A DNA stretch of 52,544 bases from Methanolobus psychrotolerans. Its GTDB lineage: Archaea > Halobacteriota > Methanosarcinia > Methanosarcinales > Methanosarcinaceae. Every line of letters starts with the position of its first letter. Positions within the stretch are counted from its first letter, which is position 1. Shown here piece after piece: positions 8,444 through 17,187 of the stretch. Below the pieces are notes generated by a model. The model was not told where the DNA came from and ran no database searches. It was given only the letters and a program-made list of their open reading frames with translations. Made by a program: the position numbers and the translations under genes. The stretch spans positions 1 to 52,544 of the forward strand of contig NZ_MBKP01000039.1 in NCBI RefSeq assembly GCF_002243045.1, written 5' to 3'.

Positions 8444-9379
8444 TTAGGATATGATATATATCATGGAAAGAGATTTGCCCGCAAAGATCAGCAGTGACCA
8501 CATAATAGGTTCACATGCTGCAAAGACATATGAAGAATAGTTCTTCTTTGATTCTATCACTTTATTGATGTAACGGACAGCATAGTAGAATATAGGGATA
8601 ATAGCCAGAGTGAAGAATGGAAGGATATCCCGGATCACACACACAACTACAAAGATAATTGATATTAAATTTATCATTTTCAAAATAACCGGATATTTCT
8701 TTTCCCCAAACAGTGCAGGAATTGTCAATAGGCCTTCTGCACGGTCGCCTTCCACATCCCTTACATCAAAAAGTATCTGGATATTCATCATCCTTATGAA
8801 GATAAAAAGTGCAAGCATCAATGCGCCATAGGTAATTGGGAGTGAATAATAAACAAAGACAAAGAGTGCCATAAAAGACCAGACAATGGATACAAAAACG
8901 TTTTTGAATGCAGGTATCTTTTTTGTTAGTTTTTTGAAATGACTTCCATAAAGAAGACCGAGCACCAGAATACTAAGGCCAATCAGAAATGTAACAGTAT
9001 TTGCAAAGGTGAACAGCAATATCGATAGCATAACAGATGCAATAATTACGATATAGGTGCTCTTATGTTTGCATTGAAGATACCTGGCCCGGTTCTCATT
9101 TGTCAGTTCGTCTGAAGAAGCACCTTCTGAATAATCGTACAAATAGATGGCATAGAACAAAAGATAAGATGAAAAGAGAAGATCCCAGCTTACCGGAACC
9201 ATAAATATGCTGGCACATGCCATTATTACAGCTACAGAACCTGTTGCGAACAGATGACCACCAAAGATAAATTCTCTCCATATCATAGTCATAAACTTTA
9301 CAATATCATTCTTATTTCCAAACCAAGAACCAACTGCATGTACATTATTACACATGAAAATACATAGATTTGAACACAC
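8444..9379 (-). CDS. UbiA-family prenyltransferase (membrane)
   Basis: The protein has about eight to nine membrane segments and the second Asp-rich motif of UbiA enzymes, DVRDVEGDR, near residue 208. The first motif is unusual: YDYSEGASSDELTNENR instead of the NDxxD form. UbiA enzymes join an isoprenoid chain to an aromatic or glyceryl-phosphate acceptor in the membrane; the acceptor here cannot be told. The frame opens with GTG at 9379, but that start is doubtful; ATG at 9355 or 9292 (MTMIWREF) would also fit and the latter gives a more usual N-terminus. No Shine-Dalgarno site is clear for any of them. A TATA-like stretch lies near 9395-9405 on the minus strand. It may be a DGGGP-synthase relative or an uncharacterised methanogen branch. 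Confidence 0.75.
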   Translation of the reverse strand: MCSNLCIFMCNNVHAVGSWFGNKNDIVKFMTMIWREFIFGGHLFATGSVAVIMACASIFMVPVSWDLLFSSYLLFYAIYLYDYSEGASSDELTNENRARYLQCKHKSTYIVIIASVMLSILLFTFANTVTFLIGLSILVLGLLYGSHFKKLTKKIPAFKNVFVSIVWSFMALFVFVYYSLPITYGALMLALFIFIRMMNIQILFDVRDVEGDRAEGLLTIPALFGEKKYPVILKMINLISIIFVVVCVIRDILPFFTLAIIPIFYYAVRYINKVIESKKNYSSYVFAACEPIMWSLLIFAGKSLSMIYIIS

Positions 9380-9636
9380 ATGTTAAAATGATGACTATAT
9401 TTGTATTTTTTTGAGGTTTTTTATGCTCATTGTAGATATAACGTTGAACATACAAACTGTAACGCAATATCAAAGATGAAAGGCGCATGAAAGGGAGATC
9501 TATACTTAACCTTCAGCTAGAAATGCATCCGGACAATAACTTTAATAAGCATTCATAATTATAATATACTAATGATATATATCTGGATTTTTGATATTTC
9601 ATTATATATCATATTTATGCATCAAACGGTGAAACA

Positions 9637-11772
9637 ATGACTGATGCTCAATTTAATACTTCTGAAAATAAGAAATCCGAAAGTAGCAGTAAAAGAAATA
9701 ATCTCAAGGAAGTATCAGATAACGAACTGCCAGATGATGAAGACTTGTCTGGAAAAGGAAAAGGGGAAAAGGATGATGGTATGCAGGGTGATGAATTAAA
9801 TGATAGTGAAGCATCTGATGATGAAATTGTGAGTGTGGATATTCTAAAAGAAATATCAAAAATAAAGGAATCTGAAGAGAAATTCGAGAAAGAATTCGCA
9901 CACATCCTCGATAAAAATGAACTTGTTCCTGAGAAAGATGAATGGATACAAGATTCTGCAATTGAGGGTACAGAAGAAATAGGAATACTACTGCCAAGAT
10001 CGCCTAATTTCGGACATCGGAAAAATAAAATCCCTGAAGCTAAAAAAGATGATCTGTTGACTGTAGATAAAGATAATGCTCAAATTACTGAGCCTGTCAT
10101 AAAAGAAAAAGAGATTCCCCCTGCTATTGATGAAGAAAAACTTACTGTTAACAAAGAAGAAAGTGAAGAAGAACAGGATAACAAGGATGGGGACGAAAAG
10201 ATAGGTGTTATTGGAAAGATAAAACGGCTTTTCAGACAAACGGATATTGAAATTGAGCCTTATGACTCTGAAATACATGGACCTATTACAGAATTTAAGG
10301 GCATTGAAGGGTATCAGGAAGTTGAGCGTTATTGGGTAAATGAGCCATATGCTTTCATTGTAATATTGTACAATGAAGACAAAAATAAACATCTGTACAA
10401 TATAGTAGAACCGGAACTGACAGAATTTGAAAAGACCTTCCTTCTGGAAATAAAGGACAGGCTTCGAGATGTTATGCTTGTGGAGGAGATAGATGAAGAG
10501 AATGATGACAGAGAAGCAGTCCTTGAATCAAAGATCAGGTCGATTATTAAAGACTATACGATCGAGATAACACCTCCTATGCTTGAAAAGATCTCATATT
10601 ACATCAAAAGGGACTTTGTCAGATTCGGGAAAATAGATGCCCTGATGAAAGATGATTCCATAGAGGATGTATCCGGGAATGGTCACAATGTTCCAATTTT
10701 CCTGTATCACAGGGCACACCAGAACATCGCAACAAACGTTGTTTATGAAGAAGATGAGCTCAACTCTTTCATAATCCAGATGGCACAGAGAAGTGGAAAA
10801 CATATCTCTGTTGCAGAGCCAATGGTCGATGCAACCATGCCCGACGGTTCAAGGATACAGATGACGCTTGGTACCAGCGTAACCGCACACGGCAGTACAT
10901 TTACTATCCGTAAATTCAGTGATACACCTATCACACCAGTAGATCTTATCAAATGGGGAACCTTCTCATCCGAGTCAATGGCTTACCTGTGGTTATGCAT
11001 TGAAAACAATAAGAGCCTTATCTATGCAGGAGGTACTGCATCCGGGAAAACATCTTCTCTTAACGCTGTTTCACTGTTCATTCCTGAAAAAGCCAAGGTC
11101 ATTACCCTTGAAGATACAAGGGAACTCAAACTGCCTCATCCAAACTGGATCCCAAGTATTACAAGGGATTCGTTCACAGCAGATGAAAGAGGAGCTGTTG
11201 ACATGTATGACCTGCTGAAAGCTGCACTCAGGCAGAGACCCGAATTCCTGCTTGTGGGTGAAGTAAGAGGTAAGGAAGCACTGACCCTTTTCCAGGCAAT
11301 GTCCACCGGACACACAACATTCTCAACAATGCACGCTGACTCAGTGGCATCTGCAATTCACAGACTGGAAAACCCACCTATCAGTGTTCCGCGTACTATG
11401 ATACAGGCACTGGATATCATGAGTATACAGTCACAGACCTATACAAAAGGAAAACGTGTAAGAAGAAACATCAAACTGGTGGAAATAATCGACATTGATC
11501 CGAATACAAGGAACATCAGGACAAATGATATATTCGTATGGGATTCCGAATCCGATATGTTCATCCGCACAGGTGAATCAAAAGCTCTTTTCGATATAAA
11601 GATGAGACGTGGATGGGGACAGGGAAGAATTGATCAGGAATTATACTATCGCCAGAAAATCCTTGAATATATGGTGAACAACAATATCAATGATTTCCAG
11701 GAAATATCTGATATCATCAATGCTTACCAGTCAACACCGGAAAAGGTCCTTAGGAAATTGAAACTGGCGTAA
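9637..11772 (+). CDS. Type II/IV secretion or pilus assembly ATPase (GspE/TadA/ArlI-like)
   Basis: The 711-residue protein begins with about 190 very acidic, Lys/Glu-rich low-complexity residues, then the GspE N-terminal domain and the ATPase core. Walker A is GGTASGKTS (about 465-473), the Asp-box region is ITLEDTREL, the atypical Walker B is EFLLVGEVRGKEA (about 536-548), and the His box is FSTMHADS. It would drive assembly or secretion of type IV pilin-like or archaellin-like proteins at the cytosolic membrane face. The membrane platform gene follows 28 bases later. GGTGA precedes the ATG, and TATA-like stretches lie at 9574-9583 and 9601-9608. No pilin or archaellin genes are in the window, so pilus and secretion roles cannot be separated. 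Confidence 0.9.
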   Translation: MTDAQFNTSENKKSESSSKRNNLKEVSDNELPDDEDLSGKGKGEKDDGMQGDELNDSEASDDEIVSVDILKEISKIKESEEKFEKEFAHILDKNELVPEKDEWIQDSAIEGTEEIGILLPRSPNFGHRKNKIPEAKKDDLLTVDKDNAQITEPVIKEKEIPPAIDEEKLTVNKEESEEEQDNKDGDEKIGVIGKIKRLFRQTDIEIEPYDSEIHGPITEFKGIEGYQEVERYWVNEPYAFIVILYNEDKNKHLYNIVEPELTEFEKTFLLEIKDRLRDVMLVEEIDEENDDREAVLESKIRSIIKDYTIEITPPMLEKISYYIKRDFVRFGKIDALMKDDSIEDVSGNGHNVPIFLYHRAHQNIATNVVYEEDELNSFIIQMAQRSGKHISVAEPMVDATMPDGSRIQMTLGTSVTAHGSTFTIRKFSDTPITPVDLIKWGTFSSESMAYLWLCIENNKSLIYAGGTASGKTSSLNAVSLFIPEKAKVITLEDTRELKLPHPNWIPSITRDSFTADERGAVDMYDLLKAALRQRPEFLLVGEVRGKEALTLFQAMSTGHTTFSTMHADSVASAIHRLENPPISVPRTMIQALDIMSIQSQTYTKGKRVRRNIKLVEIIDIDPNTRNIRTNDIFVWDSESDMFIRTGESKALFDIKMRRGWGQGRIDQELYYRQKILEYMVNNNINDFQEISDIINAYQSTPEKVLRKLKLA

Positions 11773-11794
11773 ATACTGGCGTAAATACTGGCGT
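11763..11794 (+). repeat. 12-bp tandem repeat at the gspE/gspF junction
   Basis: The unit ACTGGCGTAAAT occurs twice in full and a third time in part (ACTGGCGT). The first unit carries the stop codon of the ATPase gene, and the last part lies just before the GTG start of the membrane platform gene. Copy number therefore sets the spacing between the two coding regions. Confidence 0.8.
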
Positions 11795-11800
11795 GATACT

Positions 11801-13984
11801 GTGACTGAGACCAAAGAAACTTCTGATGAACTGATCAAGACCGATCAGGCAGATACTATTTCAGATGAATCTCCATCCTTGCAGGAAAAAACAAATGAAG
11901 GTACTTCCAGAGATAGTAAAAAGAAATCTAGAAGAGCTAAAAAGAAGTTTGACACTAATAATTATACTAAAAAAGTATCGCTCTACTTCAATATCTTGAA
12001 AAAGATCCCGTATGTACTGGTAGGAGACAAGATAAAAGCCAGAAAAGAGAATTATGAGAACCTTCAGAAACAGCTGAATCAGGCACGCATACCCATCTCA
12101 CATGAGATGTACATTTCAAATGCCATATTTTATTCCATCGCTGCCGGAATAGTTGGTGCCATAATTGGTCTTTTCCTGACCTATACAACCATTGTACTGG
12201 TAGGGTTACCGGAGAAGATAACAAATATTACATTCAGTCCCCGTTTTGCAGTACTTCTTGAATTTAAGGAAATATTCCTGGCATTTTTTATAACTAGTGT
12301 TTTCATGATCGGAATGGGAGGGATTGTCTATGCTCTGTTCATGTTGTTCCCCGGTCTTCAGGCAAGTGAGAGAAAAGCAAAGATAGATATGCAGCTTCCT
12401 TATGCTGTTACTTTCATGTATGCACTGAGCAAGAGCGGGATGAACATCATCGATGTTTTCAGGGCTCTTGCAAATTCACATGATACATATGGTGAAGTCT
12501 CAAAGGAAGTAGATTCTATTGTAAGGGATATGGATTATTTCGGACATGACCTTCGAACAGCACTTTCCAATGCTTCTGAGATAACACCATCAGACAGATT
12601 CCAGGACCTCATATATAATCTTCTGACTGTTATCGACAGTGGAGGAAACATTCCAAATTATTTCCGTGACAAATCAGAACAGTACCTGGTAAGAGCTGAA
12701 GTTGATCAGAAAGGATTCCTTGAGACACTGGGACTGCTGGCCGAATCATATGTCACTGCTTTTGTGGCGGGTCCTCTGTTCATAATAATAATGGGTGTGA
12801 TGATGGCTGTCATGGGGTCCGGGACAACAACAATGGTTTACGCTATAATCTATGCAGTCCTTCCGGTAGGCTCACTGATGTTTGTAGTAATGATAAGTAT
12901 TATCACCCCTACAGAATTGGGAGAGCCTAAACTTCTTCCAACCAATCAGACACTTGATCACGGGATACCAGTAATCCCTAAAGATCTGGAGCAGAGATTT
13001 GACGAGAATGGCGAACTTGCAGATGAAACTGAAGAAAAGGTGCGTGAAAGAGGTTACTTTGAAGGATTCATCAAATCAAAGAAATCACTGGCTTTGCGGA
13101 ATATCGTGAAAAATCCACTTGCACCAATGTTCAAAAATCCCCTGACAACACTTGTACTAACAATACCAGTTGCATTACTTGTCACCTTGGTACCAATGTT
13201 AATGAATATCAACAGTCTTCGTAATCCTATGCTGCTAGTTGATTTCCTTGATGATAAATTGGTCTTTGCATTATTCATAATCATTGTACCGCTTTCAATA
13301 TTCCATGAAATAAAAGCCAGGAGAAAGAGGAAGCTTGAAAACAGTGTTCCTGATTTTCTCAAGAAGCTTGCCAGCACCAACGAAACTGGTATGACTCTCA
13401 GGGATTCCATCAGACTTATGGCAAAGTCAAATACTGACTCATTAAGCAGGGAGATCCGGAAAATATGGCACGACATCTTCTGGGGACTTGAAATAAATGA
13501 CGGTCTTATCCGATTTGCTAACCGCCTGCGAACGCAGGTTGTCACAAGATCCCTGTCACTTATAACAAAAGCAAACGAGTCCAGCGGAGATATTGGGGAA
13601 GTGCTTATGGTAGCCGCAAGAGATGCCGCTTCGGAGCAGGGAATGAAAAGAGAGCGTAACATGAGTATGATGATCTACATCGTTATCATTTACATATCAT
13701 TCCTGGTCTTTGTCGGTGTGATATATGTGATCTCCACTACCTTCCTGTCGGAAATGGCAGCAGCAGGAGAGCAGATGGCAGCATCCGGCTCACAGACCGG
13801 AGGATTCCTTGGAAGCTTTGACCTTGATGCCTATACACGCCTTTTCAAGCATGCATCCATAATACAGGGACTCAGCTCCGGACTCATGGCAGGTGCCATG
13901 GGAGAAGGCAGTGTAATGGCAGGACTTAAGCACTCCACAATTATGGTAGCCATAGGATATACGATTTTCACATTGTTTATCTGA
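11801..13984 (+). CDS. Type II secretion/pilus platform membrane protein (GspF/TadC/ArlJ-like)
   Basis: The 727-residue protein has a charged N-terminus (first about 60 residues), then two GspF (T2SSF) domains, each with a helical cytosolic part and membrane segments; hydrophobic stretches cluster near residues 105-190, 305-370, 455-515 and 620-727. Motifs such as LPYAVTFMYALSKSGM (domain 1) and VPDFLKKLASTNETGMTL (domain 2) match the archaeal ArlJ/TadC family. It would anchor the ATPase encoded just upstream in the cytoplasmic membrane. The start is GTG at 11801, with GTGAT partly matching the 16S rRNA 3' end; no ATG is better placed. Confidence 0.9.
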   Translation: MTETKETSDELIKTDQADTISDESPSLQEKTNEGTSRDSKKKSRRAKKKFDTNNYTKKVSLYFNILKKIPYVLVGDKIKARKENYENLQKQLNQARIPISHEMYISNAIFYSIAAGIVGAIIGLFLTYTTIVLVGLPEKITNITFSPRFAVLLEFKEIFLAFFITSVFMIGMGGIVYALFMLFPGLQASERKAKIDMQLPYAVTFMYALSKSGMNIIDVFRALANSHDTYGEVSKEVDSIVRDMDYFGHDLRTALSNASEITPSDRFQDLIYNLLTVIDSGGNIPNYFRDKSEQYLVRAEVDQKGFLETLGLLAESYVTAFVAGPLFIIIMGVMMAVMGSGTTTMVYAIIYAVLPVGSLMFVVMISIITPTELGEPKLLPTNQTLDHGIPVIPKDLEQRFDENGELADETEEKVRERGYFEGFIKSKKSLALRNIVKNPLAPMFKNPLTTLVLTIPVALLVTLVPMLMNINSLRNPMLLVDFLDDKLVFALFIIIVPLSIFHEIKARRKRKLENSVPDFLKKLASTNETGMTLRDSIRLMAKSNTDSLSREIRKIWHDIFWGLEINDGLIRFANRLRTQVVTRSLSLITKANESSGDIGEVLMVAARDAASEQGMKRERNMSMMIYIVIIYISFLVFVGVIYVISTTFLSEMAAAGEQMAASGSQTGGFLGSFDLDAYTRLFKHASIIQGLSSGLMAGAMGEGSVMAGLKHSTIMVAIGYTIFTLFI

Positions 13985-14044
13985 AACCTGTGGCAAATAC
14001 TTTTTTACAATCAACCGCTTTGATAGCAGTAGTGAAAACCAGGA

Positions 14045-14710
14045 ATGGATACGATGAAAACAGCCGGAATAGATGAAGCAGGAAAAGGACCGGTAATTGG
14101 ACCTATGTGCATCGGTGGCGTGCTGCTTGACGAGTCAAATATTAACGCTTTGAAGAACCTGGGCGTTGCAGATTCAAAAAAGATAAGCCCGAAAAAAAGA
14201 ACACAGCTTGCCAGCCAGATAGAAAAATACTCTGAGAAAGTTTTTGTCCTTGAAATATCAGCCAGGCAGATAGACGAGCTTCGAAAACTTATGAGCATGA
14301 ACGATATAATGGTCATGGCATTCTCGAAAGTCCTTGGACAGCTTAATCCTGAAAAAGCCTATGTGGATGCCGCCGATGTCAATGAGGAGAGATTTGGGGT
14401 AAGGCTTCTGGAAGAGTACAGGAAGAACTATCCGGAAAAATCCGATGAACTTACCATTATTTCAAAGCATCAGGCTGATGCCACTTATCCGGTTGTTTCT
14501 GCGGCATCGATTGTAGCCAAGGTACGCAGGGACTATCTGATAGAAGAACTCAAAAAGGATATTGGTATGGATTTTGGAAGCGGTTATCCTTCAGACCCGA
14601 AAACTAAACAGTTCCTTGCAGATTGGTTCAAAGAACACGGAGACCTCCCTGATATTGTAAGGCATTCCTGGAAAACTGCAGAGAATGTTATGAATGAAAA
14701 AAATGAGTAA
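14045..14710 (+). CDS. rnhB: Ribonuclease HII
   Basis: A 221-residue enzyme that cleaves RNA in RNA-DNA hybrids. The signature GIDEAGKGPVIGP carries the catalytic Asp10 and Glu11; further acidic residues are in AYVDAADVNEERFG (about 100-113), and the motif HQADATYPVVSAASIVAKV is typical of the family. ATG at 14054 would give the more usual MKTAGIDEAGKG start; AGGA at 14039-14042 is too close to the first ATG, so the second may be used. The gene is convergent with purQ. Confidence 0.96.
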   Translation: MDTMKTAGIDEAGKGPVIGPMCIGGVLLDESNINALKNLGVADSKKISPKKRTQLASQIEKYSEKVFVLEISARQIDELRKLMSMNDIMVMAFSKVLGQLNPEKAYVDAADVNEERFGVRLLEEYRKNYPEKSDELTIISKHQADATYPVVSAASIVAKVRRDYLIEELKKDIGMDFGSGYPSDPKTKQFLADWFKEHGDLPDIVRHSWKTAENVMNEKNE

Positions 14711-14752
14711 AAGGATATAAAACAAATAGTAGGAACAAAAAAGAATGATGGA

Positions 14753-15448
14753 TCAATGGTCGGAGATGAACTCCACCATTGATTCAAATATCCTTATCCC
14801 ATCCTTTGAGCCCAGGATTTCCTCGGATGCCCTTTCAGGATGTGGCATCATACCAAGTACATTCCTTTTTATACTTACGATACCTGCAATATTTTCCTGT
14901 GATCCGTTGGGGTTTGCCTCATCGGTTACCTTACCATTTTTGTCAACATACCTGAAGGCTACCTGATCGTTGTCTTCAAGTCCTGAAAGTGCGGATTCAT
15001 CCGCATAGAAATTTCCTTCCATATGGGCAATAGGAATACTGACAACTTCTCCTTTCCTGAACTTTGATGTGAATGGTGTGTCTGTGATCTCAACTCTCAG
15101 GAAGGCAGGCTCGCACCTGAACTTTGGATAATTGTTGGTTGTGAGTGCACCTTCAAGAAGTCCGGATTCTGTGAGGACCTGGAATCCATTGCAAATACCA
15201 ATGACAGGTTTACCAGCTTCAGCAAGCTCCTTTACAGAATTCATAATAGGAGTACGTGCGGCAATAGCGCCTGCCCTGAGATAATCACCGTATGAGAAGC
15301 CACCGGGAATGACTATCCCGTCAAAACGTTTCAGGTTTTCTTCCTTGTACCATACAAGTTCAGCGTCAACTCCGAGAACATCCTTCAGGACATGCAATAC
15401 GTCAAGATCACAATTGCTGCCACCAAACTGTACAATACCTATGCTCAT
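14753..15448 (-). CDS. purQ: Phosphoribosylformylglycinamidine synthase, glutaminase subunit
   Basis: A 231-residue class I glutamine amidotransferase. It has the nucleophile Cys in GICNGFQ (about residue 86), the oxyanion loop in GGFSYGDYLRAGAIAA, and the His/Glu pair in MMPHPERASE. It supplies ammonia for the fourth step of purine synthesis to PurL, with PurS. The ATG overlaps the purS stop codon by four bases, so translation is coupled. PurL is not in the window. Confidence 0.97.
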   Translation of the reverse strand: MSIGIVQFGGSNCDLDVLHVLKDVLGVDAELVWYKEENLKRFDGIVIPGGFSYGDYLRAGAIAARTPIMNSVKELAEAGKPVIGICNGFQVLTESGLLEGALTTNNYPKFRCEPAFLRVEITDTPFTSKFRKGEVVSIPIAHMEGNFYADESALSGLEDNDQVAFRYVDKNGKVTDEANPNGSQENIAGIVSIKRNVLGMMPHPERASEEILGSKDGIRIFESMVEFISDH

Positions 15449-15696
15449 TGAAATTCCCTCAGGGAGATAAAGTAATTATGGATTATTGGGTTAGCGATCA
15501 GTTTCTGGCACATTTCCTCTACATTTTCCCTTGCAGCGTGGATGTTCTCTGCCTGGAGATCGATAGTGTACTTTTTTGCAGTTTTTACATTCTCTGTCTC
15601 ATATCCCAGGTGTTCAAGTGCCCTTTTAATGGTTGTACCTTCCGGGTCAAGCATACCGCTTTTAAGTTCAATTGTTACATCTGCCTGATATTGCAT
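15445..15696 (-). CDS. purS: Phosphoribosylformylglycinamidine synthase subunit PurS
   Basis: An 83-residue small subunit that bridges PurQ and PurL in archaeal and Gram-positive FGAM synthase. It shows the family pattern LKSGMLDPEGTTIKRALEHLGY and a terminal INPIIHNY-like segment (NPIIHNYFI). GAGG within GATGAGGATT is the ribosome-binding site; it also covers the stop of a possible 37-residue upstream frame. It overlaps purQ by four bases. Confidence 0.95.
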   Translation of the reverse strand: MQYQADVTIELKSGMLDPEGTTIKRALEHLGYETENVKTAKKYTIDLQAENIHAARENVEEMCQKLIANPIIHNYFISLREFQ

Positions 15697-15705
15697 TTAG
15701 AATCC

Positions 15706-15819
15706 TCATCTCTCATTTGATAACATTACAACAGATAATAAAGCAATTAATAATACGCCTGCTATTATAATCTTTGCATTGCAGGCATTGCCTACCTCAG
15801 GAAAGTGACTTTTTTGCAT
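15706..15819 (-). CDS. Possible 37-residue single-span membrane peptide
   Basis: A short frame from ATG at 15819 to TGA at 15706 begins inside the last codons of the upstream phosphatidyltransferase gene and ends on the purS ribosome-binding site. The product has a short polar N-terminus (MQKSHFPEVGNACNAK) and one strongly hydrophobic helix of about 18 residues, then SNER. No Shine-Dalgarno site is evident, so expression would depend on coupling to the upstream gene. I do not recognise a family. The membrane-like pattern and exact fit between two genes favour it, but chance is possible. Confidence 0.3.
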   Translation of the reverse strand: MQKSHFPEVGNACNAKIIIAGVLLIALLSVVMLSNER

Positions 15820-16384
15820 GGAGTAGCCGCTGGATAATTGTTATGTGGGTGAGGATTACAATAATAAATACCGATTCTCCAAGATAACCGCTCAGTGAAC
15901 CCGCAACAAGTATCAGCATGCGTTCTGGCCTCTCAGCTATGCCTATATTCATGGACATAACACCTGCTGCCTCTGCCCTTGAACGTACATAGCTCACAAG
16001 ATATGACCCCATGATAGCAAAGACTACCCACAGCCACGTGGGAGTTGAAAAGACCGTGATCTGGACGATATTCCCTGCGATGAGCCCATACATAATACCT
16101 GCAAAGATAATGGAATCAGCATACCTGTCACATACAGAATCAAGCACTGCACCAAAAGCTGTCATGCGTCCTTTTGCCCTTGCAACAGCACCATCTATCA
16201 TGTCAAAGAATCCACTGAACAGTATAAGCATAGCACCGCCTCGGATATCCCCTGTTGAAAATACAAATGCTGCCCAGATACTTATGAACAAACCTATGAT
16301 GGTAAGTGAATTGGGAGATAATGGTATCCATTTTGCTGCCGGCAGGATTGACGCTCTGACAATATTCTTGAATTCGTTGAACAT
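15797..16384 (-). CDS. CDP-alcohol phosphatidyltransferase, archaetidylinositol phosphate synthase-like
   Basis: A 195-residue integral membrane enzyme with the CDP-alcohol phosphotransferase signature D-G-x2-A-R-x8-G-x3-D-x3-D, seen as DGAVARAKGRMTAFGAVLDS plus the final Asp (about residues 61-85), and about five to six hydrophobic segments. The family swaps CMP of a CDP-archaeol donor for a polar alcohol. In euryarchaea this length and the N-terminal form near LPAAKWIPLSPNSLTIIG fit archaetidylinositol-phosphate synthase, which uses inositol 3-phosphate; glycerol phosphate cannot be excluded. It heads a minus-strand run toward purS and purQ. Confidence 0.8.
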   Translation of the reverse strand: MFNEFKNIVRASILPAAKWIPLSPNSLTIIGLFISIWAAFVFSTGDIRGGAMLILFSGFFDMIDGAVARAKGRMTAFGAVLDSVCDRYADSIIFAGIMYGLIAGNIVQITVFSTPTWLWVVFAIMGSYLVSYVRSRAEAAGVMSMNIGIAERPERMLILVAGSLSGYLGESVFIIVILTHITIIQRLLHAKKSLS

Positions 16385-16510
16385 ATGACTTCTGTAAGCC
16401 TTTTGAAGGTCTTTCTATTTCAGGTATTGCATTCCTAAATTTAAAAATGGCAAATCGAAAAATTGAACCTCATTATTATAATGCTCATTAGACAGTCAAG
16501 TATAGATAAC

Positions 16511-16519
16511 CTTATATAT
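16511..16519 (+). promoter_or_regulatory. TATA-like element upstream of the hypothetical gene at 16643
   Basis: CTTATATAT fits an archaeal TATA box about 125 bases before the coding start. The leader between them is otherwise without recognisable features. Confidence 0.3.
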
Positions 16520-16642
16520 CACATTGAAGAAGCATCAATTGTAGAACAAACACAATGAATCGTACATTGATAGTACGACCTCATGATTTGCATGAAATAT
16601 CTGTGGATTTGGATTCTGCGAAAAGAAAACAGAGGCAATGAA

Positions 16643-17029
16643 ATGAAGACTGAACGCAAGATTCTGGTATGCGAGAACGGAAAGCTGGTACTTAAGAAAA
16701 TATCACTGGCATACAGGGGTTCTAATGGTGAGACTGCCTATCTGTTCGAGCCTGAAAACAAGGTTGAGCACGAAACAGAAAGCCTTTATAAACGTATTGA
16801 GAGTAACTTCTTGCTTATAGGTCTTCTAAAAAAAGTAGATATGTCAACACTTGGTGATGATGAAGCTGAAAACCTGTTGCTCAGGAAGCATGAAAAAGAA
16901 GAAAGGTTTCTCAGGGCTGGCAGAGCAAATGGTTACAACCTTGGTGTAGACATGAATCCGGAAGAGATACTGAGATTCTACATCTCCCTCACACCGCAAG
17001 AACGTGTTGCTCTGGAATGTAAACCCTGA
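16643..17029 (+). CDS. Conserved-looking protein of unknown function
   Basis: A 128-residue soluble protein that I do not recognise. The open frame extends to 16583, but ATG at 16643 follows AGAGGCAATGAA, a good ribosome-binding site, and starts the cleaner sequence MKTERKILVCENGKLVLKK. The protein is charged, with an N-terminal beta-like part up to about residue 45 and helical segments rich in Glu, Lys and Leu afterwards. There is no signal, membrane segment or metal-binding pattern. It stands alone between two minus-strand groups. Confidence 0.65.
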   Translation: MKTERKILVCENGKLVLKKISLAYRGSNGETAYLFEPENKVEHETESLYKRIESNFLLIGLLKKVDMSTLGDDEAENLLLRKHEKEERFLRAGRANGYNLGVDMNPEEILRFYISLTPQERVALECKP

Positions 17030-17036
17030 GCAAATT

Positions 17037-17060
17037 GTTTTCTTTTTCATTTCTGTTTTC
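17037..17060 (+). terminator. T-rich termination region
   Basis: Several runs of four to five T residues directly follow the stop at 17029, as expected for archaeal termination. Confidence 0.4.
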
Positions 17061-17187
17061 TATATATCGGCTAGACCATAAATGGAATTTTAAAGTGTCA
17101 TTTCTCTATAAGTGAAAGACTTACAATATAAGTATAATTTACTAGTTTCAGACTAACATTCACAAATAATTGTGCAACCCTTTTATT

